This document shows, piece by piece, positions 33,231-46,637 of a stretch of 64,000 bases of DNA. The translations under genes were made by a program, and so were the position numbers. Source of the stretch: Triops longicaudatus (lineage: Eukaryota; Arthropoda; Branchiopoda; Notostraca; Triopsidae); NCBI GenBank assembly GCA_022885665.1, contig JAGQDJ010000005.1, positions 62,001 to 126,000 of the forward strand. The letters run 5' to 3'. Numbering within the stretch: the first letter of the stretch is position 1; each line of letters opens with the position of its first letter. The notes below the pieces were generated by a model that worked only from the letters and a program-made list of their open reading frames with translations, was not told the DNA's origin and ran no database searches.

Positions 33231-36200
33231 GTACGCGTACAACAGGTGTCGGATGTAGGAATCCATATATGAAAGGGAAAGGGAACCTTAGGTAATAGCG
33301 TGTCACAGATGGATTTCAGCCAAGTGAAAGTGAACAATGGCCTCGAGTCGCGTTTTTACCTTGACGCGAAGAGGGTAAAATTGTCTTCTTCTCCCTTTTC
33401 CACTTTTTCTTCTTCGGACGAGGTTAGGGTGGTACGCCATGCTTGACTAAAAGTAAATACGTAATTTGTTACCATAAACTGAAAAAGAATTTCGGCAGAA
33501 GAAATTAAAAGAAGTCGTGGATGAAGTCAGCGATTTTTACGCTACGTTGAAGTTTTGATCCACTCACAGTTGCCTGTCCAAGATAAATCTGCCCGTTTTT
33601 TCCCCTTCGATGTTAATGCGCTCGGCAGATGGTTTTCCAAAAGATTCCATAGGAAGTTGGGTGTAACTTCAGACCACCGCATCGGAGGAGTTCAATCTGT
33701 TTGGGGTATTTTTGCATATCATTTTTTGTGTGTATTTTTCATCGGGTTAACCACCCGTACCTTTTTAACTTTGTTTCGTTTCAGTGGGTTGGGTTTAAGC
33801 GTTTCGTTTACTGCACGAGTTGGTCGACCAGGACCAAAATAAGAAGAACAAGACGAAGAAGGAGACGAAGAATACAATCCAGGATTTTGCTCAAGGACCA
33901 CGCCTTCCAGTTTGCTTGGCTATTTCCTTTCCCTCCACTAGTCGTTACGTTATACCTGGAGCAGAAAAGAAGCCCCAAAGGTAGGTGGGTGCCTACCCGT
34001 TGACTGGAGTACCACTTAGTCCGCTCCCAGACCTTCATCTGAACGGATTAGACACCATGTTCTAGTTTGTAAGAGACTTTGAAGTGATCATTAACCGTCC
34101 CAAACGGATTAATACTCATTAGTGTTAAGGGTAAGTGCATTTTTCTAGTTACTGTGAGCAAATGTAAGCGAAATTGAAGGCTAAGGCAATGGAAGAAACA
34201 CAGTTTTTCCTGCATTCGTCATTAATATTCGGAAACGCACCTGCTCAGGCAGTTAGAATAGCCTCATTTAGGGTATGTAAACGCCAAGTTGGTTAAGCTA
34301 CGGTATGTGAACGCCAAGCAAAGGCAATGTTTTGACGGTTGGTTAGGATGTGAAATTATTGTAGCGTAGCAAGTACACACTACCCTACTGAAGGGAAGCG
34401 CCGTAATGGTTCAGGAAAGTTGATTACTGAGCTTAATGTTTGATTAATGAACACGCTTGCCATGTATGGAAGTCAGGTGAAAGTCATTGAAGTTCGCAAC
34501 AACAGGGTGGCCTGTTTAAAAAGATGAGGAAGTTAATTTTGGCTTATCCTGGTAGGGATACAAGAGTTCATGAACCTTTGCCGTCGCTGAGGAAAGAATA
34601 GGAAAACGTGTATTGACAAAGGAAGCTTTTGTTGTCCGAAGCCCGAAGAAGTGCTCTTGACTTCCAGGTTACCAAGTTCTCAGGTTCCAGCAAGTTGTTG
34701 CGCCAAAGGAACCGTGAGATTTCGGCAAGAAATACCCATAAACTATTATGCACTGTGCACAGTCCCCACTCCTACCAGGTTACATTCTGTACAAACCATT
34801 GTACCCATATGCACTTGAACCTTGAAGCAAATCGGATTCGATGTGGTAAAATTAGCGTGCATTTCAAGTTAGGAAATTAGGAGGCTTGCGAATAAGTCTC
34901 GTCGGAAAGAGCCCTGCGTTTTAGTTCAAGGCGTTTGTGTTTGGCAATCGAAACTTCGCTTTCTACCGTGATCAATGGCACGTAGAGTTACGCAGCTGGC
35001 TTCGCGAGACAACAGTGATCTCATAATTGTAGAAAACTGATGAAAATCAAGTGGCGCAATGAACAAAGACGAAAATGAACTTCAATTGAAATTAGTATTC
35101 AGTTCCTCAAAAGTGAGTCTATATAATGCAGTGGAGCAAACAATGAACAAAGCAATGCATTCCAGAATAGGGAGAAACAAAAAGGTTTTGTTTATTTATA
35201 TTGTCGAGTTTTGTCAAATATTCGTGATGAAGAAAACGTAATATGTGGACAGTTGTTGTCTTTTTTTTCGAATTGCGACATCTTTTAACATTCGTTAAAA
35301 AGCACTATATAGTAAAAGCATTTAAAGCAGTTCTTGACTTGTAGCACGATAGGTTACAAAGTCTTAACAAACAATACAATCAATAGCTACAGCCTAAGGT
35401 GGTTATGGCTTCGGAGTTGAAAAATGAGCGCTGAAATTCTTACGAAAGAACAATGAGCTGCTATTATGGAAGTTTCTGAAAGCTTTGGGGAGTTCTTTGA
35501 TGTATCTTATATCTTACAGTTAGAGAGCCTATGTTGAAAAATGCTGAACAAGCGGAAGTTGGCTAGCTGGCCAGGCTAACCTTTCTTGAGCTTGATAATT
35601 TAACGTCTGTAAGTGTTACCGACGGAAGGGAAATGGTGTCTCGTTTATCCACTATCCTTGTCCTATCCTGCCTTGGTACCGTTAATCGGTCAATCAGGGT
35701 ATACGGCTGCCTTGTTAATAGAATAATACACAAATCTTAATGCAAAATCGTGCTTGTCGACCTAAGGAACGATTGGCAATTTTCTTTTTTGTAGAAGCTT
35801 TCTTTTCTGCTAAAGGAAGTTAATTGAAATAGGTCACTGACTTGATCAAAGTGTTTCAAGAGTTCGTGACTGTTGGCCCTGAGAGCAAGAATCACGCGGC
35901 TGTCTAATGCACCCCCTAGTTTTGTGAAGAATGTTAAGAAGCTTTCCGGCATTTCAAGCGAATTGTGGAAATTTCTACGGGAGTCGGATAGTGACATTCT
36001 GAACGTGTTTTGTTTTGGAAGTCCGAAGTTTAGTTCCGTTTAAGCGATTTTACAAACAACGACTAGGCATTTAAGAATTAAAGAGTAGATTAAAATATAG
36101 CGAAAATGGCAATTCGTCACAGCCTTGAAAGCGAGTTGGGAGTAAAAAGGTGCCAATATCGTCCGAAAGGGTGGAGTAGCGTGAATTGCAAATTCACCGG

Positions 36201-37354
36201 TCAAAAATGGTGCTGCACGTTTCACATTCTCTTTCTATGTTTGCCAATTGTTCCCAACAAACTCGTTTAAGGTTCCTCGTGTAGTTCTCCGTTATTAATT
36301 TTCGCCAAATTCAGTTTTTGTTACTTCGCTTTTTTACGTTCTACACCACTCTCTTATCATTAATTGGAGAGCCAGGAGCGTTTGGCGTCCTGAGTTCGTT
36401 CGAAAAACCTTTTCATGTTTTCATTATTCGTTTGCAACAATTCGTTGAAAAGGACAAGCAAAGTCTTGAAAAGTGAAACTTGTCAACCAAGTTTTCAAGC
36501 GTGAAAAAGGTAGAGAACAGCCCCAACAACTGGTTTGCCCTCAGATCACAGAAACGATAGAAAATGGCACTCTAATACGTTGAAACCTTTAAAAGGACCT
36601 CCCCAACAATATGACAAAACCTTTCTTGGTGAGAAAAAGAGGAATCCAAAAGCTTGAATATGGAAACCTTTTGAGTACCCATAGCAGTCAAGGCCAAATA
36701 ATTAGTTACAGCATCCTATCTGCTTAACCCATCTCGGTACTAACAAGTACCACGTAACTTCACCTTGAATGACGGGTTATGTTACGTAGTTGGTAATTTG
36801 GCACCATAAAGGTTAGAAAGTGACATAATTTGCAAGAGTAGTCACTTTCCATAGAAAGTGTGACTATCCATGCAAACTTTTCACTTCCTTTGTATTGACA
36901 AAACTATCTCGGGTCTTTCTACCGTAGGAGGCACAGTACCTCCTGTGTACACTCTAACCTCATCCTCGAGCAGTTTAGAATATAAAGCACCCGAAGAGAG
37001 AGTTGGGCTCGTTTGTCGTCGTTAAGGCGGTGTAAAAAGCTGCGTGTAACGTAACCAAACCGTAACGTAAAGGTTAACCACATAACCAGGATTAAATTAG
37101 ATGCTAGCATCTTAACGTGACGTCATGCCTAGCGTGAGGAAAAGCTTTGGCCTTGGCGTGATTTGAAGATTACTTAAAAGAGAGAGAGAGTTACTTTCTG
37201 TGGTTTGCGATCAATCACTAGCGAATTTAATTTTAAAAAAAAGGAAAAAAAAACACCACAATTAGCCTTGAAGTTGACTACAGTGCATTTTCAAGGAACA
37301 GGTAACCGGTTTGTTTAGTTACATCATGTGAATTCTCTTTTTAATTTGTTTCAG
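33231..37354. other. Non-coding region upstream of the PTB-domain gene
   Basis: About 4.1 kb without a convincing coding frame. It holds the UBOX5 3' UTR and, since the first visible PTB exon starts at an acceptor with an incomplete codon, probably the 5' exon(s) and first intron of the PTB gene. I could not locate that exon. A short direct repeat is present at 34272-34318. Confidence 0.5.
34272..34318. repeat. Short direct repeat, 17-base unit, two copies
   Basis: GGTATGTAAACGCCAAG at 34272-34288 recurs as GGTATGTGAACGCCAAG at 34302-34318, with one mismatch and a 30-base period. Confidence 0.7.
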
Positions 37355-40300
37355 GAATAACCTACCGCGTACTGGACAACTCGAAGAAACTACTGTAATG
37401 GCTGCCCTGCCAGGCAAATGTTCGTTTTATGTGTGGTTTCTCGGAGCCAAAGAATCTAAAGGCCTCCGGGGAGAAGAGTTCATCACTCCTGTCTTCAAGT
37501 AAAATATATTTATATGCGAATCTTCTTCCTTTACAAGCATCGCGAATAGCTAACCTACAGTAAAGGAGCGCTAGGTGTACTACTGCTGCTGTTGCAATTA
37601 CCACATTTGTTCATCTGTTGTATGCTTGTGCACTCTTGTTGAATTCCTGATTGTATTCAATAAAGATTGCACTTTATATGTAGATATAATCTCAATCCAA
37701 CTTACGATCCAATACTTACTTCAGTCTGAACATGTTAACAATAATAAAAAATATGGTGACTATGCCAGTGGCATCCTAATGGCTGCACGTCTTAACTTAT
37801 GTGCTTAGGTTCAACTACCTATTGGACCGAGTAGTACTTTCGATGATGCTAGAAGTATTGACATAAAAGCGAAGTTCGTTGAGCTTCTCTTAAAGCAGTT
37901 CTGAAAAACAGATTTATAACAAGTTTTATGACAATATCATATAATCGGATTACTATGTTTAGGTATCTTTGTCAGAAAGAGTACGAGACGGAACCGGGGA
38001 AAGTGACTCTGCAAGTCAGCGAGAAGGGCTTGAAAGTGATACAAAACATAGCCGTGACCCGGAATGCCTCCGGCATTTCTACCGGTCTGTCAGAAGTGGT
38101 CAAGCATTTTATTCCCCACCATGCCATCACCTATGTGGCGCAACAAGAAGATCTGATTGCGTGTATCGTCTTGATGTACAATCCGTTGACCAAGTGCCCG
38201 TTACACGTCCACGTATACCGCTGTGATTCGGAAGAAACCGCAGACTTCCTGCGTCATCAACTCCAAACATTGGTCAGTTTACCCGAAAATCAACGCAAAG
38301 TAACGGAATTGGAAGACCGTTTGAAATCGCAAGGTTTGATTCCCTCCGGAAACGCTAAATTGCTGAAATCGTCCGATACGGGCTTTGGGGGATCGATGGA
38401 TTTTGATGAAGCGGGCGATCTGGAACGCAGTGCCATGTCGTCGAAAGAGAGTCACAGCAATGTGACTGACGGTGACACCAAATATCGTAAGTCGGTCAAG
38501 AGTGCGGGACAGTCGCCAGACCACGAAAGGATTGCAACTTTGTATGATTCGCTGGCCGCGGAATTAAGGAGCAAGTTGAAAGTGAAACCAACAGCCAACC
38601 CCACCACACCCATCCTTCTCCCTCCCAAGGACTACGAAACTGATACGACACGCTTGACGGGTGCAAGCCAACAAAATCGGTTCTCAGGAGCAAGTTACAA
38701 ATCTGGTCATGAGCCCGATATGGATTTCGACAAAAGAAGAAGGTCGACTCTACCTTCGAGCGCTGAATTGTCGCGAGCCGCTTATCGGGCACAGACGCCG
38801 GAGCCCATCGTCACAAGTTTCACTGAAAAAAATTCGCAGCGCTGGCGCGAAACGGTGGCAGTTCAACGTGATCGGTCACCGGAACGCAACCCGCAACTTA
38901 GCCGATCGTCTTCCCATCCGCAGACGCGACTCAATCGTGACAATTCGTATCATCGTAGCAAATCTAGGGAAGATTTGGGAGATTCGAGCGAGCCTTCCAG
39001 CGGCATTGGCTCAGATCACCCTCCGAGTCCCTTATTTGAACGCTCTCCTGCTCCGCCTCCTCCGCAGGCTGGTATGTATTTCGTCCATTGTTTTTTATTG
39101 ATATTTCCCGTTAGGAGGAATGCGAGCTTGTCACGTAGCATCCTTATCAAACAAGTTTTGACCTTTCCCGCCGTACAATATCTGCATCTTGGGGAGTCCC
39201 TCGTAAATTCCAGAACTCAGAAAGATCGAAAATATTCGGCAACACGATAATATTGTAAAGCAGCATGTGTTACCTTTTCTTACTGTTATACCATTCCAAA
39301 TTTATTCGGCGAAATTGTCTTAAGTTTCGCGTATTTAGCGCTTCATACCAATCCCGTGAAATCATAAATTTGATGCCATCTTTATTTTCTCAAGGCTAGC
39401 ATCCTGACGTCTATGCGTCACGATGGTGGTATGCGTGCGAAGATTTTCGCTGTAATGCATTTACTGCGGTTACATTGGCCAGGGACTCAGAGACTTTGAA
39501 AGATTTCCACCTTCTGTTTACTGTGTAAAATCTTGGAAGCGCATTCTTGTCATTACATTTAAAGTGTCGAATAATTTACACGTGGCTCTGCGCCATGATT
39601 GGCACGTCTGTTAGAGTTAACATGTCATAACAAATTTCGAAAGTTTTAAATTAAAGGAAGAATGAAACGTGTAAGGAATATTGAAGTGTTAGAAAGTTAG
39701 TGTTCAAGTTTTAAAAGAATTCCCGAAAACTGGTTGGGGTTTTTGCCCACCCACGCATAATGATGCGAAATATGGAAAAAAGTATGACGTCACCATGGAA
39801 AGGGAAAGGTGGATTGTGGTTTGTCGTAAGAAATATGACCTTAAAATGTCTGAAAATGGTTGTCTAGGCCCAGGGTCTTGGGACGAAAAGGATGCAACTG
39901 TATATTTAATGCTAAGTTACAAAGTTGTACGACTGACTTAATCTTCATGGTGCTTTATTCTTTCTCTTTGGTTTCTCACCAGAAAAGCGTCCCATCACGC
40001 GAGGAGAAAAGAACGCAGCTCGGGAAAGATTCCAAGGTGCTAGGGCCGTATTTCGTTCCTTAGAAAAAGGCGTTCAAGGCCAACCGAGTACCAACAACCG
40101 GTTAACAACTAAATCCCAGGCTCGGTATCCTCCACCCGAAGAGAAACGCCATCATAAATTCGCCATAGACGACCATTATTCGGGGCATTCTCATTCCAGG
40201 ACCCGTTTCTATGAAGACGAACCTCGTCAGTCCTATTCTTTGTCACACGCAAGACGCTTTGGCTCTAAACCAAACTTGTACAAAGGCTACGACTATGAGA

Positions 40301-41076
40301 ATGAGGAAGAACACGACCCAAGGGATTACGACTTACGGAGAGATCGAGATCGCGAATCTGGGGCCAAAAAAGAGCACTCAGGACGAGGATTACAACGCTC
40401 GAGTTCCAAGCTACACGTCTACGACGATGAACGTAATAATAAACCGTCGAGGTCAATGAGTTACCAAGAGCCGAAAATTCATGACCCTCATAAACGCTAC
40501 AGTTACTACGAACCGGATCTCCGGGAACGATCCAGTCGCAGGGACGCGGAAGTTTGGACCGCCTCGCCGCGTAATGCTGATGTGTACCTCCGTGAGCCCG
40601 TAATAGCCCATATTCCTTTAGTTAGTAACAAAGATCGCTTCGTGGGCCGTTCAATGATGGATTTGCGCTCGGGTACCGATGCAGAACACCACACGATACG
40701 TAAGCTGGACCGGCACGCCTCTCAAGAGGGCTTCTTGGACCTGAGCTCATCGTCGAGGAATGATCGCATGCCGAAAGCACAGTACATCGATCATGGTCAT
40801 TCCAGAAAAGATCGTTACGAGAGGGACCATTATCATGAAGATCGTTTATCAAGATATAATCATTCTCCAGGCGAGATTTCTAGCAAACGAAAACCAGAAA
40901 ATCGTCAAATAAAGCATTCTTTCGAGTCCAAGAACAGGATTCCTGGATTAGATCGTGAAACAGCACGTTTAGATCATCATTTAACGTCTTCGTCGGGCAA
41001 ACTAACCGGTTACGTTCGTTCGGCCGAAGAACGGGAGCGGGGTCATTATTACAGCAGCAATGAATTACAACGTTGA
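37355..41076 (+). CDS. PTB/PID-domain adaptor-like protein, function unknown
   Basis: Exons: 37355-37498, 37963-39071 and 39983-41076; phases agree and the last exon ends in a stop at 41076. The reading frame is open from the acceptor at 37354 and the first ATG is at 37398, so either MAALPGKCSFYVWFLGAKES is the N-terminus or an upstream exon exists. The first about 150 residues look like a phosphotyrosine-binding fold: GKCSFYVWFLGAKESKG, VTLQVSEKGLKVIQNI, HHAITYVAQQEDLIACIVLM, CPLHVHVYRCDSEETADFLR. The remaining 600 residues are disordered, rich in Ser, Arg, Asp, His and Tyr, with a PAPPPPQAG stretch and repeated basic-SxxDL motifs (RSKSREDLG, GRSMMDLRSG). No enzyme domain is seen. The fold suggests a cytoplasmic adaptor; I do not recognise the family and infer no partner. 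Confidence 0.8.
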
Positions 41077-41426
41077 ATGTTTTTCCGTTCCTTTTTAGTG
41101 TATCCAAATTGCTATTTTGCTTAAATTTTTTGTATACATTTGTACATTACAATGCTACGCCAGCTCTTTTGTTCCCATAATTCGTCTTTTCGTCCTTGTG
41201 TTATTAGCCTACCATAACAGAATGGCTCGCGCCGTCAGATGATTTTCGTTGTCCGCGATCTGCTGAGCTTACTGACTACCGTAAAACGGGGTAAATCAGT
41301 TGAACACACCTAGCCATTTTACTTAAAGAAAATTACGTCATTTGTTTCAAGGAAAAAATGAATGAAAAGATATCGACAGAAAAATAGATATTTACGCCAT
41401 ATAACTTATATTTTAGTCGAGTTTTC

Positions 41427-41451
41427 ATGCGTTTTTCGAAGAAAAACGCAT
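41427..41451. repeat. Small perfect hairpin
   Basis: ATGCGTTTTTC pairs with GAAAAACGCAT across a three-base centre. With one mismatch the stem extends by GTTTT/AAAAC on each side. Confidence 0.7.
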
Positions 41452-43099
41452 TAAAACGAATGAAAGTCGCTCTTATTTAAATTATCACGGTGCTTTCGTA
41501 CTACAGTAGACTTAATTATCGAGGTAGATAATTTACCACTTTACCGCGTTTAAAAGGGCTTTTGGGTTACAAAGGAAGAGGCTGGCGTTGAAATGAATTT
41601 TAAGTTTTGACAGCTCCCTTAATAGTTGAGCTCTTATTTTATTTAACCATTTGCAGTGGAAAAAATATATTCGGTTCTTTCGGTGTTCAGAAGCAAGGGT
41701 TACGCTCAAGTTTGGCTATATAGGCAGAAGGTTGCAATTACGTTCTGATCTGGGTAACAAAAATACTGATCGATGATGAATCTTCTTGGAAAAAAAAATG
41801 GATCCACTATCTGTCCTGGCTGTTATTTCGGAAGTCAAATCAAAAAAATTTAAAATTGTGCCAAAAAGTCTCCTACATTTAACTTCTTGTTATCACGAAA
41901 TGTGTTAAACCTTAACACGGTTTTGGTGTCGTAAGAAAGCCTATTTATCGCTCAATCTGGCGACTCTTTGCTGCTCTGCGTTGCGTAGTTGAGCAGTACG
42001 GCATGGGTCGGCAACCTTTTCCCCTTCACGGGCTATTAAGAGCCATGTAAGGTGACTGCGAACCGGATCTAGACGTGTTAGGTGAAGGCGGGCAGGACTA
42101 GCCGATTGAAATACTTAATGCGGTATTACTTACGAAAAAATAAAGACGGCATGTTTACAAGTTATCCTTTTTTAAATTAACTTTACACTTGACTTGTAAA
42201 GAAATGAGACTTTGTATGCTCTTTGTACCCCAAATTTGTCATTTTACGCGAATCGTAATTATCTGTCCGAGTACCGCAGGCCGGATAAATTGAGTTTCCG
42301 GGCCGGTTCCAGCACGCGGGCTGTAAGTTGCTGATAACTGACCTACGGTTTCCAATAAAATTCAATCCTGACACCTGTTCAGATTTACCGCTTTTTACGG
42401 GACGTTCTTTTCCATAATGCGGAAGCGTCTTTTCTAGGGAAAATTTCATAGTTGTTCCTGTTATTCCATTCAGTTGACCTGCTTTTCTTATTTAATTTGT
42501 TTACATTAAGTTCGTTGGCTTCCAAAGCTTCATAAGCGTAATCCTCCAGCACTATGAAAAGATTGCAAATATTTACTTTTAAAACGACGGAAACAAATAC
42601 TGACTACTTTACATTTACAGGGGTTCCTTCGATTGACGCACAGATTCTGTAGAATAACGCTACATTTACGGATTTGAACATTCTGTTCCTGAAGTTTTGA
42701 ATTGTCCTCTCTTCCATTACTTGCGAGCCGAAGACTTTCTTTTTCGGAGGGGGTTAAACCCCCCCTACCCCGTGGGTATGGGGGTGCGGGTAGACCACGA
42801 TCTCTCGTTACAGTACGACTTCATTTTTCGTTGTTTTTGGTCCTACAACGACTTCAACAACCAATATGACTCTTGTCGTTTAAAGTAATGATCCTGACAC
42901 TAAATCGTGGTCACATCAGGGTTACTTTTGGAGGAATGAATAACGATACTGAATGTTCTCGATTTACACGACCGGCGAATGAGCCATCTGCGAATAAGAC
43001 AGCGATCACTGATATTCCGTCGATATCATAATTGACGGATTTGTTCACGATGTTTGGTTTTCCAAAACACAAATTCGCCAGCATAGTTCACCAACTCCT

Positions 43100-43175
43100 T
43101 TAATAATAATAATGAAAAAATAATAATAATTATAAATATACTAATACTACTACTACTAATAACACTAATATTCAC
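43100..43175. repeat. Degenerate trinucleotide repeat tract
   Basis: Runs of TAA/AAT units are followed by ACTACTACTACTAATAACA-type units, a simple-sequence tract in non-coding DNA. Confidence 0.7.
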
Positions 43176-44051
43176 GGAGCCATCGCAGAAGATGATATGC
43201 CACTAGCCCGGTGAACGTTATTTTAATTATCGATTCCAGAAGTTGGTTATACTGTACCTCCTTTTAAGGGTGGTTAAGGAGGGCGCGCGAGGGATAAATT
43301 CAGCTGGAAGCCTATATGAGATGGAAACGGAACGTCGAAGGAAGCTCCGACACTCCTGAGTGCGTTTTTCTAGTTTGTTGTAGTCCTGACGCGCGGAAGT
43401 TTTAAGAATGATTCTTGTCGCTGAAGATATTTTCGGGATCCTCTTCAATATTTCTCTGGAAGGTGGACAATGAATATATTTATAGAGTACTCCATTTGCC
43501 GCCGCATCAAAACAAATCTGGGGCGACTGTATAGGCTTATTGCGAGTGTAATTTAGAGTGTAGAAAGTCGTTAATATTATACTTAGTTTTTACGACGATG
43601 GTGCTATAACTGTCTTATTGTGAAGGTATATAATTCCTCCATTATACTAACTTACTTACAGCTTTAATGACCAAGGATAAAAAGGACAGCGATGTACATT
43701 ATTAAGTGATCGGGCCCGGATGGGGGTCATTCGGGGCTTACGTTCGACCAGTGGCAGAGGAGGTTGCAGATGCGTTACTACTGACAGAATTTTATTTTTT
43801 TCACAAATTCTTTTTCATTGTATTCGTCCACTGATTCTTTTGTATTCTTCCACAGAATTCTATTCGATAGCCAGTATATTTCCACGAGTTTCTTTTTCAG
43901 TACTGCTTGGCAGCACCTACCATCTAGCGCCGACTATGTGACTTGCGATCGAAGGCAAGATATTCACTATTTCTGCGATAGGTGACGTAAGAATCTAGTA
44001 AACAAAGGAAATTTAGCTGTATCTTTCGAAAAGACAAACAAGTGACGACTA

Positions 44052-46637
44052 ATGATGGTTTTCGAACAAATTCGGCAGCTTTATGACCAGAAGCTTTATA
44101 GTAACATAACGTCGTTGGTAAGCAATGACTCAGCAATTGAAACTCCTCAGTAATAACGCTTTTTCTTAGGTTCCCTTGGTTTTAGCGGCAAATGAATACC
44201 CAGGGAACCAACAGCTACTTACTCCTAATGGTGTCCTACACACCATGGTACTGTATGCTGATTCTCTGAGAGAGTTACGAGAATATGCACGTGCTGAGGT
44301 GACATATCGTAAAGCCCTTCTGCTGCGAAAGCATTATCCTAAGTCAAAAGTCGGAGTCAAGGACTTACCCTCTGAAACTGGTACTTTAACGCAACTCAAG
44401 TTCTACCTTATCTGTCGTTGGGGGAAAAAAAATTCTGACGAATAAGAACTCCTTTTAGGTTATTTAAAATAAAGCGCCATAATTCTTTTGAAGGGATTGA
44501 CTAAACTAATTTGCAATATGAATGCAACTTAACATACCTTTCAATATATGACAGATATTAAATACCACATCCATCTGTGCCACGTAGCCATGAAGCAACC
44601 AGTCCAAGCTGTGATAATCTTACAGTCCATTCCGGCCAAAGAGCGCTCCACCAAAGTCAATATGGCTTTAGCAAGCTTGTACGTCCAAACTGGAATGGAG
44701 CGATCGGCGGTTAAAGCTTACAAAGAAGTCGTCAAGGTAAAATTCTGCCACTAAAACTCTAAACGTTTTGCAGGTTTCATTAAAGTGGATTTCCTACAGG
44801 AATGTCCCTTAGCACTGGAAGCTCTCAATGGACTAGTCAAGCTAGGAGTGAGTAGCAGCGAGATTTTTAAATTAGTTTTTGATGGGAGTCCGCCACCTCC
44901 TCACCTTACATGGTAAGCTCTGCCGTCAGTTCTCCCAAGAAGTAAAATAAACGTTGTTCTAGGCTGGAACATTGGATCAAAGGGCAACTGTCATTATATT
45001 CACGTGACTTTGCTGAAGCTTATAAAACTCTGAAACACGCACCGATGAAAGAAAACGTACCTTTGTTAGTATCACTAGCAACTTCGTTCTACATGGCTGG
45101 AAGCGCTAATTGTGCCTTGGATTTGTTTCAGCGGGTTAGATATACTTCTTCTTTGATCTTTTTCGTCTTCTTCCCAAGTTTGTTGTGTTTTAACTTGTCA
45201 TTTTAATAGTCTGAGGCGATCGACCCCTTACATTTAAAGGGTATGGACTTGCTAGCTACGATTTTGTACGAAGAGAAAAAAGCAGCCGAGTTAGAGACGC
45301 TCGCGACGCGGATCGTCACGATCAATGAAGCAAGACCCGAAGGATGGGTGGCAATCGGGTACGCGAGCTTGTTGCAAAAGAAGCATACACGAGCACTTTA
45401 CTTAGCACATAAGGCTTGCACAGCTTCGTCCACGAATATTGAAGCGCTGTTGTTGAAAGCCAATGTCTTGCAGGATATGAAAAAGTATACTGAAGCAGTG
45501 AGTCATTACAGGTGAATCAGAGTCTTGGTTGCTTATAAAGAAATTACCTTAAAACGGGAGGACTACTCGCTCATTTAGGGAAGCTTTGCAGCTGTCAGCC
45601 CATCGACTAGAAACGTATCGTGGCTTAGTGGAATGCTACACGTCCATGCAAAGGCTGAAGGAAGCGGTTCATGTAGCTTCGAACGCTTTGCAAACTGTGG
45701 GACATAACGTTCGATCACTTACGGTAATGATGCTTCTTTCTGCCGTTTGGAATTCTTTAGCAGAATTGATTTAATTGTCGTGAATTTTAGCTGTACGCGT
45801 CAGTTCTTTTGGTGGATTCCGCAACATTAAGCAAAGGAAGATCGATCTTGGAGAAAGCTATTGCGTTAGATCCAGGTCATTGGCCTGCTGTGGAGCTGCT
45901 GGTGAATTCTCTTGTGCAGGTAATTAGCTCGTGAACGTGGGAGTGAACAATATATGTATTGAATGAGAACAACATTTAACTTTTTTGGTTTATTTGTGTG
46001 TACAGGCAGGGAAACAGACTTCAGCGATCGAGATTCTCAAAAAACATATCGCTTGCAAGCCTTCAGGGCGAGCCCATCATTTGTTAGGAGAATTGTACGT
46101 TTGTCTTGGCGAAAAAGACAAAGGATTGGACCATTTTACCCGCGCACTAGCGTAAGTCTATCAAACAGATGATTCACCGAATTCATTCGGTGGATCATCT
46201 GTTTATATTTCTCTCATGGAGTTACACAGTGGTTCTCTTTTCATTTGGAATTGTTTTTCTTTTAGCTTGGATCCTACGAACACGAAAGCGTTAGAAGCCA
46301 GTAATCGATTGGAAACGGCAATGGTGGGCAGTTTGGGACATTCTTCTGAGCTCGAGGCGGAAGATGTGCCGGAATCCGAAGAAGAAGTAAGGTTTATCTC
46401 GTAAAATTGGTTGACATATCTTAGAACCTCAGAATACTCAGAATTAGAAAATAATATTTGTAAGAATTTGTCACTGGTAAATGTAAGAAGACAAGGTCTG
46501 TTTGATAAAACGAGTAGCAAATAATCAAAATATGACGTAAAAAATGTCGAAGGGAAGCTAATAAGTTTATTTCCTAGGGCATTGAAGACGTAGAAGCTGG
46601 CTGGTCAGACGTGGAATTCTCACCTTACCCTCGATAA
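44052..46637 (+). CDS. APC7: Anaphase-promoting complex subunit 7 (APC7), TPR protein
   Basis: A tetratricopeptide-repeat scaffold subunit of the APC/C ubiquitin ligase, which drives mitotic exit. Eleven exons: 44052-44117, 44170-44380, 44555-44736, 44800-44912, 44963-45134, 45210-45511, 45579-45723, 45791-45919, 46006-46151, 46266-46386 and 46578-46637, giving 548 residues. It begins MMVFEQIRQLYDQKLYSNIT, matching the family's short N-terminal helix, and has successive TPR helices: YARAEVTYRKALLLRKHYP, NMALASLYVQTGMERSAVKA, LLVSLATSFYMAGSANCALD, GWVAIGYASLLQKKHTRALY, ALLLKANVLQDMKKYTEAVS, TYRGLVECYTSMQRLKEAVH and HHLLGELYVCLGEKDKGLDH. The C-terminus is acidic (EAEDVPESEEE). The length is near that of human APC7 (565). 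An in-frame second ATG follows the first. Confidence 0.94.
46163..46204. repeat. Near-perfect 19-bp hairpin in an APC7 intron
   Basis: AAACAGATGATTCACCGAA at 46163-46181 pairs with 46186-46204 across a four-base loop, with one mismatched position. It lies in the 114-base intron 46152-46265, starting 12 bases past the donor. Confidence 0.85.

Larger units (their letters stand above)
41077..44051. other. Intergenic region between the PTB gene and APC7
   Basis: About 3 kb with no protein-like frame. It contains a hairpin at 41427-41451, a hAT-like fragment near 42001-42056 (GGGTCGGCAACCTTTT) and a patch of TAA/CTA trinucleotide repeats near 43100-43175. Confidence 0.55.

Noticed and set aside
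43100..43175. Repeated short units considered as a CRISPR-like array
   Set aside because: Units are simple trinucleotides without spacers, in a eukaryotic genome.
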